DNA from: Salvator merianae
Lineage: Eukaryota > Chordata > Lepidosauria > Squamata > Teiidae
Direction of reading: 5' to 3'
Length of the DNA stretch: 64,000 bases
Assembly (NCBI GenBank): GCA_003586115.2
Contig: QVOM02000025.1
Coordinates: forward strand, 83,898,863 to 83,962,862
Shown: positions 43,608-54,928 of the stretch, in pieces
How the letters are laid out: each line of letters starts with the position of its first letter
Numbering within the stretch: position 1 is the first letter of the stretch
Program-made: the position numbers and the translations under genes
Notes under the pieces: generated by a model
Database searches by the model: none
What the model saw: the letters and a program-made list of their open reading frames with translations, nothing else
Told to the model about the DNA's origin: nothing

Positions 43608-44650
43608 AAGACTACAAGTTGGAATATACCTGAAGGCACTCCTTCAGGTAGTCTGCTCCCAAGCCATATAGGGTTTAAAGGTTAAAACCAGAGCTTTAAA
43701 TTGGGCTTGAAATGGACTGGGATCTATGGAAGCTGATGAAGTAATGGCATTGTGTGTTCAAAATGTCCAGTCCCTTCACTAGGCCAATTGGAGTTTCCAA
43801 ATCACTTTTAAAGGGAGCTCCATGTTTAATTCATTGCAGTGTCTAAGGTCTCTTCTGCATTGCCCTTCGTTCTGGAATAAATTCCAAAATATTGGGTAGC
43901 AGTCTACACATTAGTGTAAACTAAGTCAAATTGCTCGCTCCAATCATGCTTTGTACACATTGGGCAAAGTGTCAACAGGGTTATGATGCTGAACATGGCA
44001 CCCTAGTAGAGTATATGTGTATATATATATATATATTAAAAGAGATCTACAGCCAGCCCAGCACTGATATACTAGAACACCCATGGTCCAATATACTGTG
44101 GGGGACCATTTTCTGTGTTTATCCAGGAAATGCTGCTGGAAGTGGATCAACTCCCAAACCAGCTAGACCAGAAGCACCAAATGCCAGACATGAAAGTTTG
44201 AAGCCTCGCTGCTGTCTCTGAGGACATAGTTTGGGGACTACCACTGATCACCAATCCTACTGTCTTATTTGGACTGGGTTTCAGTTTATTCACTCTCATC
44301 TAATGCATTGCCATAACCAAGCATTGATTAGGACATCAACCACCATTCTTGGGGCTGATGAAAAGGAATGATAAAGGTAGGTGTCATCTACATATTGATG
44401 ACACTGCAAGACAAATCTCTGCATGACCTTTCCCAGTGGTTTCATGTAGATATTGAACAGCACAGAGGAAAGAATAGAACCTGGTGGAAACTCCTGGAGC
44501 ATACTTGCCAAAGGGTTGCCTATTCAGATATAAGCAGAAGCACTAGAAGTCATTCCAGGAGAATGGAATGGTTAGCCTATAATTGTTGATACTTTCTGGG
44601 TCCAAGCTGAGTTTATTTCAACTTGGCCAAATTACAGCTTTTTAAAAAGA
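43608..44650 (-). mobile_element. L2-type LINE ORF2 fragment, interrupted
   Basis: Minus-strand coding traces occupy about 44240-44650 (palm region of reverse transcriptase) and 43608-43848 (downstream region, with the trace around 'ttcaagcccaatttaaagc' matching the conserved FKxLxLTFKALxGL-type segment of L2). Between them, about 43849-44235, lies DNA with D-type transposon words starting 'ggtctcttctgcattgcc', apparently a later insertion. Confidence 0.7.
44296..44511 (-). pseudogene. L2-type LINE reverse-transcriptase palm fragment
   Basis: The 71-residue minus-strand frame contains the non-LTR reverse-transcriptase core. GSILSSVLFNIYM at residues 11-23 corresponds to the conserved GSxLSPxLFNIYM block, and YVDDT at residues 40-44 is the catalytic YADD box with both aspartates retained. 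This pattern is typical of L2-clade LINEs. The frame is only a short open part of a broken ORF: there is no genuine start, the endonuclease and most of the polymerase are missing, and the coding trace downstream is interrupted by inserted DNA. It has no host function that can be inferred. Confidence 0.85.
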
Positions 44651-44817
44651 TGCTGGAATCATTCCCTCTCCCATTCAAGCATTTATAACCATCTATACCC
44701 AAAGTCATCTTCTGGGTCTAAGCAGCCATGATATTCAATAGGTTGGTCATACTTGTCCAAGCACCTTGGCCACGTTCTTTGGTTTCAATAACTCCTCTTC
44801 CCTATTTCAGACACTGT

Positions 44818-44855
<38 letters not shown>

Positions 44856-44910
44856 ATCTATCTATCTATCTACCTATCTACCTATCTATCTATCTATCTA
44901 TCTATCTATT
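44818..44910. repeat. (TATC)n microsatellite
   Basis: About 22 imperfect ATCT units with interruptions 'atcatc' and 'tacc'. An L2-like tail follows directly. Confidence 0.97.
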
Positions 44911-45025
44911 CATTCTCTATTTTAGATTTTGCTTTTATTGTTGCAACCTACCCTGCAACCTTTGGGTATAGGGTGGGACAGAAATGCATTATATATCTAT
45001 ATATCTATATCTATAATTTATCTAT
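44911..45025 (+). mobile_element. L2-type LINE 3' tail
   Basis: 'tgcttttattgttgcaacct' then 'tagggtgggacagaaatgc' and an ATCTAT-rich end form a 3' tail of the same type as 43310-43412. Confidence 0.55.
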
Positions 45026-45559
45026 ATCACTATTCTGGGGAAAAGAACTCTCAACCCAAGTTTTCCCAAAATAGCAATATGACTGACTTTGTCTGGACAC
45101 TTGCTACTGGGATCCATTTTGGTGAAAAAGCCCACTGTGCATGCATAGGGGTGAAACCAAGCTGAAAATGCCCACTGCACAAGCGCAGGGACCAGTGCTT
45201 GCACATTTTTGGTTATTTCATGCCAACAGAATGGCATACAAGTAGGGACCTGGGCTTGCTCCATGATTTCTCCCTGCCAACAAGATCCGACATTTTCCTT
45301 TTGCTATCCAGGGACAGCCACTAATATTGCAGCCTAAGATGGGATCGCTACTCTCCTATGCTGAACACAGAAGGGGAAGGGCAGAGTTCAGTTTATCTGC
45401 TGTTGATCATGTTCCGGGGAGAGGGTGAAACGAAGACTCATAAAAAAGGTTCATAATAGATTTGCAAACCGTCTGCAAGGGACCTCACTAGCTACATCTT
45501 TTGTACATTTGCTACAACATCAAGTACTTCAAAGGAACCCAGCCATTTTCATTTCGAAA
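45026..45559. other. No recognised feature
   Basis: Nothing identifiable is present. Confidence 0.4.
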
Positions 45560-46020
45560 ACATTGTAACCTAAAGGCTATTTCTGCTCAATGAAAACCGA
45601 ACAGAGAGTAGCTTTAATTGGTCCTTCACGTCCAGGCTTGGAAGGCCGAATGGGTCATTTTCATTATAGTCTATTCATTGTGGGACTATGATTGCCCCAT
45701 AAATAAGCACCCTAGATCTCTTCTACCAGCAGCACATGGCTGCCTGAATAGGGCCATTTTGATTGGAGCTCTTTTTTTAATCCATTAAATATGTACATTC
45801 TATAAAGCACAAGATCTACACTGAATGAGCAAGGCTCAGCTGTGTAATGTCCTAAATGTCCTGCTGCTGCTGACGTGACAGCTTTCATTTGGATTTATTC
45901 CCACTTCAAATATCACTGCTAGCGCCCCCTTCTTGCACAGAAACAGCTAGGGAACTTTACAATGGATTATTACTGTGAAGGTTAGAGTGAGTGCTCTCAA
46001 GCAAACATTTTAGTGCCATT
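45560..46020. other. Candidate conserved non-coding element
   Basis: The block is free of repeat words and includes 'gctttaattggtcc', 'ccataaataagcacc', 'tccattaaatatgtac' and a CRE-like 'tgacgtgaca'. This density of transcription-factor-like cores in otherwise unique DNA is typical of developmental enhancers. That is inference only. Confidence 0.35.
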
Positions 46021-46026
46021 AGTGCC

Positions 46027-46072
46027 ATAAAAAAAAAAAAAAAAAAAAGAAAGAAAGAAAAAGAAAAAAAGC
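46027..46072. repeat. A-rich tract
   Basis: About 20 adenines followed by (GAAA)n-like sequence. It could be a retroposed poly(A) tail, but no SINE or processed gene precedes it. Confidence 0.9.
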
Positions 46073-46269
46073 TTTCAGGTCAGGGAGAGAAAACAGATCA
46101 CTCATTGCTTTTACAGATTAGAACTGATGTCCTGTTGATTGGCACAAATAGTAGCTAAATCATAGCCACAGCTGCCACGGCAATGCGTTGCAACTTGCTG
46201 TATAAATCCCTAAACAACTTGAGAGAAGGAATTGAAGAGAATGCCTCCACTGCTATAAGCCTAGAAGAG

Positions 46270-46425
46270 TCTTGTGATCCTTTGATGGCCTGCAGCTGGG
46301 TCTTTTTGGTGGTAGTACCTACCTTGGTGAATGCCCTTTCCTCTGGTATTTGTGAGGCATCTACAATGGCAGCTTTTAGATGCTTCTTAAGGATGTATCT
46401 CTTCAGCCAGAGATTCTGAAAAAAA
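46270..46425 (+). mobile_element. L2-type LINE C-terminal fragment
   Basis: The + strand encodes a trace ending RCFLRMYLFSQRF, matching the conserved LKxxLFSQAF-like C-terminus of L2 ORF2, after a stretch like 'tggtggtagtacctaccttg'. Only this short part remains. Confidence 0.5.
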
Positions 46426-47030
46426 TATTTGTTTCAAGGACTAGCTGGTCCAAGTCCTGTTTAAAGTAGAAGAATTCTAAGAAAAAGGATATCAGACATT
46501 GACTAAATTGCCATCACAGCTGCCATATCAGAGCATTGGGAACCACAAACACCCCAAAGTAGGACAATTAAGAGGAAGATCACTTCAAGAAAGGATGCCA
46601 TAGATATACCTTTGATGCTACCTGGTCAGATGATTCTTCAAAGCATCACATGAATCTGTTCTTTTTTTGAGAGAGAGAGAGATTGCCTCCTCCCAGGGTG
46701 ACTCCATATGGCAAGAGACAATTGTAAGATCTAAATAAAATCCCACAATTGCCTATTGTCAGCCCCACCAGACGCAGGAGACAAGCATGGTGTTAGGGGC
46801 AGAGCATTGGGTTATACTGGGATAGGGAATATAGCTCACTCAGGCAACAAGCTCTCAGAGCAGAATCTTATAGGAAAAGGGTTTTTAAAATGCCAAATCA
46901 TACATGTGAACCATAAGATAAAAGACAGACAGCATGAAAACCTCCCAGACACAGTATTCTTCCAAAACACATAAAAACACTTTATTAAAGTACAAGAAAA
47001 ACACCCCCAAACAGCTTAATATAGCAGGGC
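46426..47030. other. Unassigned, possibly retroelement-related
   Basis: The minus strand at about 46975-46990 carries 'ctttaataaag', a polyadenylation-like signal. No other feature is supported. Confidence 0.25.
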
Positions 47031-48128
47031 TGTCACATTTGACAAGTGAACAGCTGATCCCAGCCTGATAGAGGGCAAGCAAAGCAAGAGAAAAGGGTGC
47101 AACATTAAGGATTCTTCTGGTAGGGACCACACTGCTCATGCACCGTGCAGGGAAACAATCTACACAGACTTCCACTTAATATATTTCTTTTTAAGGCCAA
47201 TTTTGACAGCTAGGTTACCAGGAAAGCTACAGGTAAGGAGAAATGCCCTGAATCTCAACTGATCTGAACTCAGGGAGCCCTTAGACTATCAGGGAGCACA
47301 CAGACGCCTTACCCTCCATTGCTATGAGGTTTTGAGAGAGAAGTCTCAATTACAAAGATCCTCTGGTCCAGTAAAGTATCCATGGGGAAGAGGGAGATTT
47401 GCACAATGGAGAAAAGCACTCCTTTGAGATCAGCAGAAACAAAGTTTCAGTCCTCTGAAGGTTGGTTTCCTTAACTGAAACAAAGTCCAAGCTGCAAAGT
47501 TGCTTTGGACTTGAAACAGCAATCCAAGTGGCAAGCAGCAGCAGACAAGTGGCAGATTCAAAGTGTGGCTGAGTTCTTTTCAGGATTGAGATGAGGCAGT
47601 GTGGAAAGTTGTGCTGGATGGTAAGCAGTATGGATGAAGGGAGTCCGGATGATGGAAATCTGAAGAGAATGTGCATTGTGCTACCGCAGGGCTACCTTTT
47701 ATTTTTGATCTGGACCAGGGTGGGGTGGGGGCGCAGTGACCTTAACCCTAAACTCAGCCCAGGGGTGGTGAACCATGTACAGTTAATTCTTTCCTACAGA
47801 AGGGGAGGGACCTTTTCCATGTGAGTTGGAGGCCGTGTGAAGAGGTGTGCTTGTACATACATCACTAAAATAGGACTTTGTGCAGCAGCTTCCTACATGC
47901 TGAACTGCTGCTTTTACCTCTGAGCAGTGTGTTGGGCTTTGTGATACTTCTTCCTTTAGAAACAAAAGGTGTTATGTGCTTCAACAATAGGATGGCATAC
48001 CAGTCATCAGGACCAATCAGGGCTGGTGCTTGTCCCAGTCTTAGGCAAAGGAATGCCAAGCACATTTCACTGTTTACACATTGCACATGCTCTACAAAGG
48101 CTGGGGCAGACTTAATTTAAATGTGACA
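47031..48128 (-). other. Possible LTR or TIR element with 10-bp inverted ends
   Basis: 'tgtcacattt' at 47031-47040 is exactly inverted as 'aaatgtgaca' at 48119-48128, giving a TGTCA...TGACA outline of 1098 bp. The flanking pentamers agggc and ggtag do not match, and the interior has no diagnostic feature, so the match may be chance. Confidence 0.25.
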
Positions 48129-48356
48129 GGTAGCATCTTGATATACTTTTACCTCTCATTCAGACTTACAGTGATCCAAACCTGTTTTCCAGACTTTGCT
48201 TTGTTTTCACCAAACCAGATCAGATCAGATAAAGATTGATAGCTCTCAATCACCTTATGCAGATGAGCCCTGCCTTTCCTGGCAGATACCTGGGACTGGG
48301 GGGAAAATTAAGTCAGAGAAATATTTCTCAGTCCTGTATCCTTTTACACTGTAGCC

Positions 48357-48461
48357 TTCTTTCCAATATAGGTTCCAGTGGTCCCAACTGGGTTCTGTCT
48401 GATATAGGAGTCTCAGGCCAGGGCTGGTCCACTTCCCGGACCTTCTGCATTCTATATTCAT
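48357..48461. repeat. Locally duplicated segment A, copy 1
   Basis: This 105-bp segment recurs at 48721-48825 with two substitutions. It ends inside a 32-bp palindrome (about 48443-48474) that the second copy lacks. Confidence 0.95.
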
Positions 48462-48476
48462 ATAGAATGCAGAAAA

Positions 48477-48721
48477 TGCCACTGAAAAGGGTCTTCCACA
48501 GTATTATGGACACAGGAGTGTGCTGTCTGCACGCCCTTCATAGCCCAGAATTTTAAGCCTGATTTCCTTGTGGATCTCTTAAAGAAGTCCACAGCACAAC
48601 TGGGATAAGACACTATTGGTGCCCCAAAACTCAGTTTGGTGGGAGTGAGTAGTGAGGACTGGGTTATGTGATGCCAACACAGTACTCTGTCAAATGGGAT
48701 AAATTAGCTTGCTTTAGATAT
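48477..48721. repeat. Locally duplicated segment B, copy 1
   Basis: This 245-bp segment recurs in direct orientation at 50199-50443 with a single G/C difference. It is sandwiched between the two copies of segment A. Confidence 0.97.
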
Positions 48722-48825
48722 TCTTTCCAATATAGGTTCCAGTGGTCCCAACTGGATTCTGTCTGATATAGGAGTCTCAGGCCAGGGCTGGTCCACTTCC
48801 CAGACCTTCTGCATTCTATATTCAT
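48721..48825. repeat. Locally duplicated segment A, copy 2
   Basis: The second copy of the 105-bp segment starts where segment B ends, sharing one T. After it the sequence continues 'ttgagcatctcc', presumably the original context. Confidence 0.95.
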
Positions 48826-48899
48826 TTGAGCATCTCCTTGCTCTATGCAGCATCGTGAATTTTAATAGTTCATGTCTAATAATGGCCCTACTTGCGGGA

Positions 48900-49150
48900 C
48901 TGCTGGCTCATTTTGTTGTGCTCTCACTTATAGCTACACAGAAGCCTTCCCTTGGTTGGTTTTTGCACATTTGACTGACTTCCAGGTGCTACAAGCAGTA
49001 AGCATTGTTGCTGGATTTCCTGTAAAAGTGAAATTACATGATATTGACTCACTATCCCGGTACTATATTGAGAATGCTACAATTATATCCGGCATTCCCA
49101 ATATAGTTCCAGGAGAATCATGGGCTTTAGCTTGCATCTGGAGACACCCT
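48900..49150. mobile_element. 'tctggagacaccct' DNA transposon, partial
   Basis: The right end 'gcatctggagacaccct' finishes at 49150. The interior holds a hairpin with arms 'tatattgagaatgc' and 'gcattcccaatata' (about 49064-49105). The left end is uncertain. Confidence 0.5.
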
Positions 49151-50198
49151 AAGACCTACATAAAAAGAGGAAGAATCCTAAGAGTGAACAGAAAGGACCT
49201 TGAAGTTCTCCTTCAAAAAGTAGCAGCTGGAGAGCAGGCAGGTAAATCCTTTGGCTACAGTAGGTTATATTTCATTCTATTTTTTTCTTGTAATTTTACA
49301 TCTTTGGTCTGTTGCTTGTCAGGACGATCAATTCTTGGAGAGAACTGCTGAACCAATCTCTCCTCTACCACCTGCGTGCCCTGAAGCAAGGCAGCATCAG
49401 CAAAAACAGGCCAAAAGGTTTGCAGCCATCCACTCCTGGACAAACTGTCAGCTAGTGTGAACTATCTCAGACCATTTGTCAGGATTAGCACATTAAAATC
49501 TCTAAACTGCTTTGGATGCCTGTTCAGAAATGCAGCGCAGAAAGTCACTAAATGACTCAATTTAGCAGAGCTCTTAGTGGACTGATTCCTGGCAACTGGA
49601 AATCCAGTGGTAGAGCAAAAATATGGCAGAAAATGAGACTCACTCCCCCCGCCCCCAAACATGCTCATTTAAATGAGGTCCCTGATGAGAAGGAGATTAG
49701 AGAAACATATATACCCAGAAGGGACAGTAATTCAGCTAATCATTTCTTTAGATCTCATACTCTCCCTGAGCAGAATTCTGGGTAATTTACAGCCTATTTG
49801 CACATGCTCAGCGGGTATTTATTTTTACCTCTTCTCAAACTGTCAGATCAGCCTTTTGTTCAGAGCAAAGTGTGTTTTCTGTGATTCATTAGGTCTCATT
49901 AGTTCCTGTTCTCCTTCTGCCTACGGTAACTGGAGGGGAAAAGAATTACTTGGAAACACCAGAAAAGCTCCCCAGACAGCAGTAACTTACCTACACACAA
50001 GCTGCTCAAACTTTAAGGCATTTAAACTCTTAACACAATAATAGTATTTTTTAAAAAAGAAAAGGAAGAAAAGGAAAGGAAAGGAACTGCCCCTTCTACA
50101 TCATAGCTATATTCCAATTTTGAAATGATTAAGAATTGTTGATAAAATAGGGAGGACCCTTTCCAGTCGCGTGCCACGTCTGTTGTTGCTTTCTGGAG
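49151..50198. other. No recognised feature
   Basis: Nothing identifiable up to segment B copy 2. A short (GGAAA)n run lies near 50060-50085. Confidence 0.4.
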
Positions 50199-50443
50199 TG
50201 CCACTGAAAAGGGTCTTCCACAGTATTATGGACACAGGAGTGTGCTGTCTGCACGCCCTTCATAGCCCAGAATTTTAAGCCTGATTTCCTTGTGGATCTC
50301 TTAAAGAAGTCCACACCACAACTGGGATAAGACACTATTGGTGCCCCAAAACTCAGTTTGGTGGGAGTGAGTAGTGAGGACTGGGTTATGTGATGCCAAC
50401 ACAGTACTCTGTCAAATGGGATAAATTAGCTTGCTTTAGATAT
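50199..50443. repeat. Locally duplicated segment B, copy 2
   Basis: Matches 48477-48721 over 245 bp with one substitution. It is flanked by unrelated sequence on both sides. Confidence 0.97.
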
Positions 50444-50811
50444 CCCTGTTACAACACCTGATTTGGAGTCTAATCAGTCCTGCTGCATTTGCAAAGCATC
50501 AAAACACTTTTCTCTTTCAGCTTCTCCCTGTGAAGCAGCTGATGAGGATCCAGAGGGCCAGACAGAATCTAGTCTTAGAGCATTTCAAACCACTTTCTAT
50601 AGGAGTGAAATACCAGATTAAGTTGTATTTAAGTACATGCACAAATGCATTTAATGCATCATTATGTCCCAAAGTCACTTTGCATGGCATTGGTGATACA
50701 GATTCAAAGGGACATTGTGAACCCTTCCTGCTTCCATATAAAGTCCCTCCCCCACTGGCCTATGAGCGGGGCATCGAAACATCTGGATGATTCTGGGGCA
50801 GTGCATTCACT

Positions 50812-50814
50812 CCC

Positions 50815-50859
<45 letters not shown>
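50812..50859. repeat. (TC)n-(AC)n microsatellite
   Basis: About 12 TC units pass directly into about 12 AC units. Confidence 0.97.
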
Positions 50860-51714
50860 ATCAGCTTTTAGGCTGGCTCTTTATTTTCTCAGGAGTTGAC
50901 TTATCATTCTTGTGACCTGAACAACTCTTAGAATGGTGTGCATTGGCTAATGTGTTTCATCCATGCTTTAGCTAAAGTTTTTGCTGCCCGGGCCCAAGCG
51001 GCTGCAGAGGAGCATGAGCGAGGGCACCCTGCCCTGCAGCCTCCTACCCCCGCCACCACCTAGAAGACTGCCGGCTGGGCGCAGCACGCTCCGGTGAAAC
51101 TTTGTGTGCCAGGCAGGCAGAAAAGGACCTGCCTGCATGTGCCGCCTGGGACAATGTGCCGCCCGGGGCAGCCTGCCCCCCCTGCCCCCCTTCCTACGCC
51201 ACTGGCTTCATCTCCCTTTTGTGGATGGACAAGGGAAAGAGAAGGTGACTTAAAGTGCTCTTTCTGGCCAGGAACCTTTTGCATTGGACCAAAAATGGAT
51301 GGCTTTTGGAGTCATTTTTGGTCCAACTCAAAGCAGCCCAGACAGAACTCTCTCTTCTACAAGGGGGAGGGGGTTCTCAGCAGCAGCTGTAAGGGATTCA
51401 GAGCTGAGAGCTGCTGCATGACATTCTCTGCTTGTTCACCCTGCCTCCTGCCCCAGCAGATGCTCATGGATGAGTCATGCAAGTTATCTAACCCTGGGCT
51501 GCATCCTGACCCCACGGGAAAGCAGCCAGAGTATCTTTTCCCATTCTGTTATTTACTGAAGGGTATTCTGTGCTTCTCTTTCTGTAGCATTTCCACATGA
51601 GATAGGGGTCCTGAAAAAATATTCTTAGATCCTTTTGTTGTATTTTTCAAAGCCAGTCCTATCTCAAGGATCTCCAGCTCGACTGCTTTCTCCCTCCTTT
51701 TGCCCAAGCCTTTG
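50860..51714. other. No recognised feature, GC-rich patch
   Basis: 50985-51200 is GC-rich ('ctgcccgggcccaagcgg') and could be a dispersed repeat or a retroposed fragment; I cannot name it. The open frames here show no protein-family features. Confidence 0.35.
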
Positions 51715-51850
51715 GTTGTGTCCATGCACAGTTAAAAAAACAAAACAAAACAAAAACAAAACAGGTATCTCAAAAGCAGCTTAGAGATGGTAGCATATGC
51801 ATGCTAGTTCCTTAATTCACATTAAAGACCAGAAATTATACTTTCAAAGT
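51715..51850. mobile_element. Partial transposon of the 'cttagaggtggtagca' family
   Basis: The left end 'ggttgtgtccatgcacag' is followed by an (AAAAC)n run and 'agcagcttagagatggtagc'. The order matches 33178 and 56938. The right end is not seen. Confidence 0.4.
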
Positions 51851-52387
51851 GCATTCAATGGCTTTAAGGAGAGTTAGAGAAAGAATGTGGACAGCAGCAT
51901 CCACATGCGACCATCTTAATTCTACACACCTTCTTGGACCAGTCCCCTAAAATGGGCTAGATGCCCCTGAAATGCCAGTAGACCTGAAAACAAACAAACA
52001 AACAAAGAAACAAACCAGACCTACTGGTCTCCCTGTCTAGGTGGCCGTTTTTGCCACCTAGACCAGGCCTCACTCCATCCCCATGCAGATGGAGTGACTC
52101 GGAGAGGGGGCAGTGTCCCTTTCTTCCATCCTAGTGATTGGAAGAGAGGGCCATGAAGAGGAATAGATGCTGTGCTGGACCATTCTCCAGGTGTATGTGA
52201 AATGGCCCTATGTTCCTGCAGATGAACACCCATTCTTTCAACCACTTTCCTTTAGAAACCTGAATTGGGTGAGATGTTGGAGGGAGGACACAGTGCCAAT
52301 TACTTGTCCAAGGTTGGTTGGTCTGTAAGGACAAAGTGGACAATACCCCATCCCAACCATTCTCCACTGTCCATTGAGAAAATCCTT
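51851..52387. other. D-type transposon material, ends unresolved
   Basis: An inverted pair 'ctaggtggc' and 'gccacctag' flanks a 7-bp loop at about 52036-52060. The following 'agaccaggcctcactccat' matches 17990-18006. Termini are not identified. Confidence 0.35.
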
Positions 52388-52800
52388 GGGCTACATCCAC
52401 GTCTCATCTGCACTGTTGATTGATTAGGTCATGCCCCCTGGTAGAATGCTGTATTCACATGGGATGAAGTGTTGGACAAGTCAGTGGTGCAAAAATAGTG
52501 CTGTAGCCTACTCTGACACTTTAAAGTGGGCTCTACCATGCTGGTAGACCAGACCAGCTGCTCACGTGCAGATGGCAATGAACAACTGATTTGGTCTATC
52601 AGGTGCAAGAAGCCTGGCACAATTTTGGTTCGGCTTCTGGAAGCAGCCACTGAAGTACATTGTTTCTGAAGATGGTCCTTACCATGGGATGCTGCCCACT
52701 TGTCCATCCAATCCAATCTTGGGCTGGATTGCTTGATCCATCCCAAGGCCAGCACAGGCCAGCGCAGGCCTGTCTAAATTTCCAATTGAATCCCAGATTT
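52388..52800. mobile_element. D-type transposon, right end unclear
   Basis: The start 'gggctacatccacgtctc' resembles the left end at 17377. The interior includes 'gcaaaaatagtgctgtagcc', 'tctggaagcagccactg' and 'cttgggctggattgcttg'. The right end is not sharply defined. Confidence 0.4.
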
Positions 52801-53139
52801 TAAACTTCTTGAACCATGGCTTGATCCATAGCAGATTAAAACACAATTTGGATGGCACCTTTTAATCTCCTCCATCAGTACTTTGGCTGTGACCCCTGCC
52901 TTTTCCATGATCCTTCCCAAATATTCCCACCGATTCCATGAGAAGAGAGTTTACAGGTCTGGTCATCACAACGCAATGCAATTATCCCTGCTTTGAACTG
53001 CATCTGGAGATTATCACCTCCAGGATCCTGAAGAGCAGGAACAGCTACCGGTAAAAACAGAAGAAAAACAAGGAGATAATCTGATTCTAAGAGTTTCTGC
53101 TCTGCAACAGACAGGGAAGCATTCATGTGTATAATCAGA
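52801..53139. other. No recognised feature
   Basis: Nothing identifiable is present. Confidence 0.4.
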
Positions 53140-53830
53140 GAATATTAAAAGTATTTCCTTTCACAGGAGAGACTGCTGTCCAACCTAGCAGCTACAGTAC
53201 GCCACTGGGTATCATTAAATTGTCCAAACATTTATTAGAATGCTAATGTCTTTCTAATAATAATTACTCTTTGCCTCTGTAATTTAAAATCAATGACACA
53301 CTGTGCTGTCCGTTTCGAATCGTGTAATTTTCTCCCAACTTGTTTAAAATGTTCCCGAGGAGGAGGTGCCCACCCAAGAGTCTATCTAATGCAAAGCATA
53401 TGGTGCCTCTTAATAAAGCTTAATTAAAAGCTTGTTTAAATCATATTGCTGGAAAATATTTATTCAGTTTCCCTTTATATCATGAAAGTGCATTTATAGC
53501 TTTAAGTTAATTGCCAGACAGAGGGCTACAAGGTGTGGGTGGTGGGGAAAAATAATAATAATAGGAAAAGAATCTTAATCCGTTAAATAAACGTCACACC
53601 TACCACCAACCTGCCATGCTTAAGGGCAATTAGCCAACATTTGCTGGGCAATTTGAGAATGAAAGGCACCATTTTTAGCCTAATGATGAGTAATTAATGA
53701 AATGCCCAGCAAATAGAGTTTGCCTGGACAGAATATCTGCACTGGTTGAAGCTCACCTTTGCAGTGAAATATTTAAATGCTCAAACAGGACAAAGCAACT
53801 AGTGGGAAGCAAAGCACATTAGCTGGTGAG
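53140..53830. other. Candidate conserved non-coding element
   Basis: About 690 bp with no repeat words and many homeodomain-like cores: 'taataataattactc', 'ttaataaagcttaattaaaa', 'aagggcaattagcc', 'gatgagtaattaatg'. It also has 'atatttaaatgc'. This is the strongest enhancer-like stretch in the window by eye. No frame resembles an exon. Confidence 0.4.
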
Positions 53831-54159
53831 ATCCAGTACCACTTGTTCACGGTACTGTAACCAAGAGGATGGCTTAAACAGTTGCACATTTAGTGGTAAG
53901 AAGAAGGAACAAGACCACAGAAGTACCCATGTGTAGCTCAGGCATTGACTAGACTGATTGTTCTGTGGATTGGGATCATATGGTTCTTTGCTGCAATGGT
54001 CTCCCCTGGGTTTCAAGAGAAGTAAAGAGAAAGAGTTCTGCCTTTCTTTTCTATCTGAGAAGACAGGCCATGCCATGTGTACAGAGGCAACTTTGTTTCC
54101 TGTCATCATGAATGGCAATTCAAGTCTCATCTCCATTTATGAATGGAAGCCCCTGCTGC
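53831..54159. other. No recognised feature
   Basis: Nothing identifiable is present. Confidence 0.4.
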
Positions 54160-54435
54160 TGCTCGAGAAGGTGCCTGCTTCTGTCAGGCTTCCATTTGCA
54201 ACAGCAGCAGGAGCCTTGTGGCAGCTGAACCTGCCCATTTGCAGATGCGATCTCCAGTGGAGGCATCATATTTGCAGGGGACAGTCTGTACCCTGAACAG
54301 AGGCACTCCAACCTGCCACTGAATATGGTACCTCTGTCGTCTAAAATGGGGACTCAAAGGCATCATTTTCAGCAGTGGATTGGGACACCTTCCCTATCCA
54401 CCTGTGGAGCCACCTCAGTCTGTAAGTGGAGAGCT
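54160..54435. mobile_element. Non-autonomous DNA element (family I), copy 2
   Basis: Shares 'taccctgaacagaggcactc' and 'aggcatcattttcagcagtg' with 27866-28165, in the same order. The right end is near 'ctgtaagtggagagc'. The left end is not clear. Confidence 0.5.
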
Positions 54436-54649
54436 GGCCTCTGACTTAAATATTAAGATGTGACCTTGTATTTCCACTGCAGACTAACTTCAAAGCATCC
54501 AACAGCTGCTCTCAATGACATACTGGTGTGCATGATTGCACTGTGTTTGAGCAGAAGGTTGCCATGAAGCTGAGATATTGGGTTAATGGCAATGTACAGA
54601 CTGATGTAGTCTGAAAGGGAGGCCAACTTACCATGCACCAAGTGGTACA

Positions 54650-54928
54650 AGAACATAAGGACATAACAGGAGTCTTGCTGGATTGGGCTACAACTCAGCT
54701 AGTCCAGCATCCTGTCTCACACAGTGGCCCACCAATTGCTTCTGGGCATTCACAAGCAGAAGACAAAACCTTCCCCTGCTCTCAAGTCCCTGCAAATGGC
54801 CTTTAGAGATATCCAGCCTATCTTTCCAATCTGAAGGCAGTACGTAAGAATCCATTCTATTACCTATTGATGCACCTGTCCTCCATGAATTTGTCCAACA
54901 CTTTCTAAGGCTATCGAGGCCAATGTCC
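54650..54928 (-). mobile_element. CR1-like LINE 3' part, copy 1 of a tandem pair
   Basis: Starts 'gaacataaggacataac', then 'cttgctggattgggctac', 'ccaattgcttctgggc' and 'gtcctccatgaatttgtcc'. This is the antisense of the CR1-like 3' coding end and longer than the other fragments. It lies head-to-tail with the next copy. Confidence 0.75.

Noticed and set aside
46027..46072. Poly(A) tract as the tail of a processed pseudogene
   Set aside because: The sequence before it shows no spliced-gene-like coding trace or SINE body.
48872..49351. 159-codon open frame as a possible gene
   Set aside because: It crosses a DNA-transposon end and a hairpin, and shows no domain or splice context.
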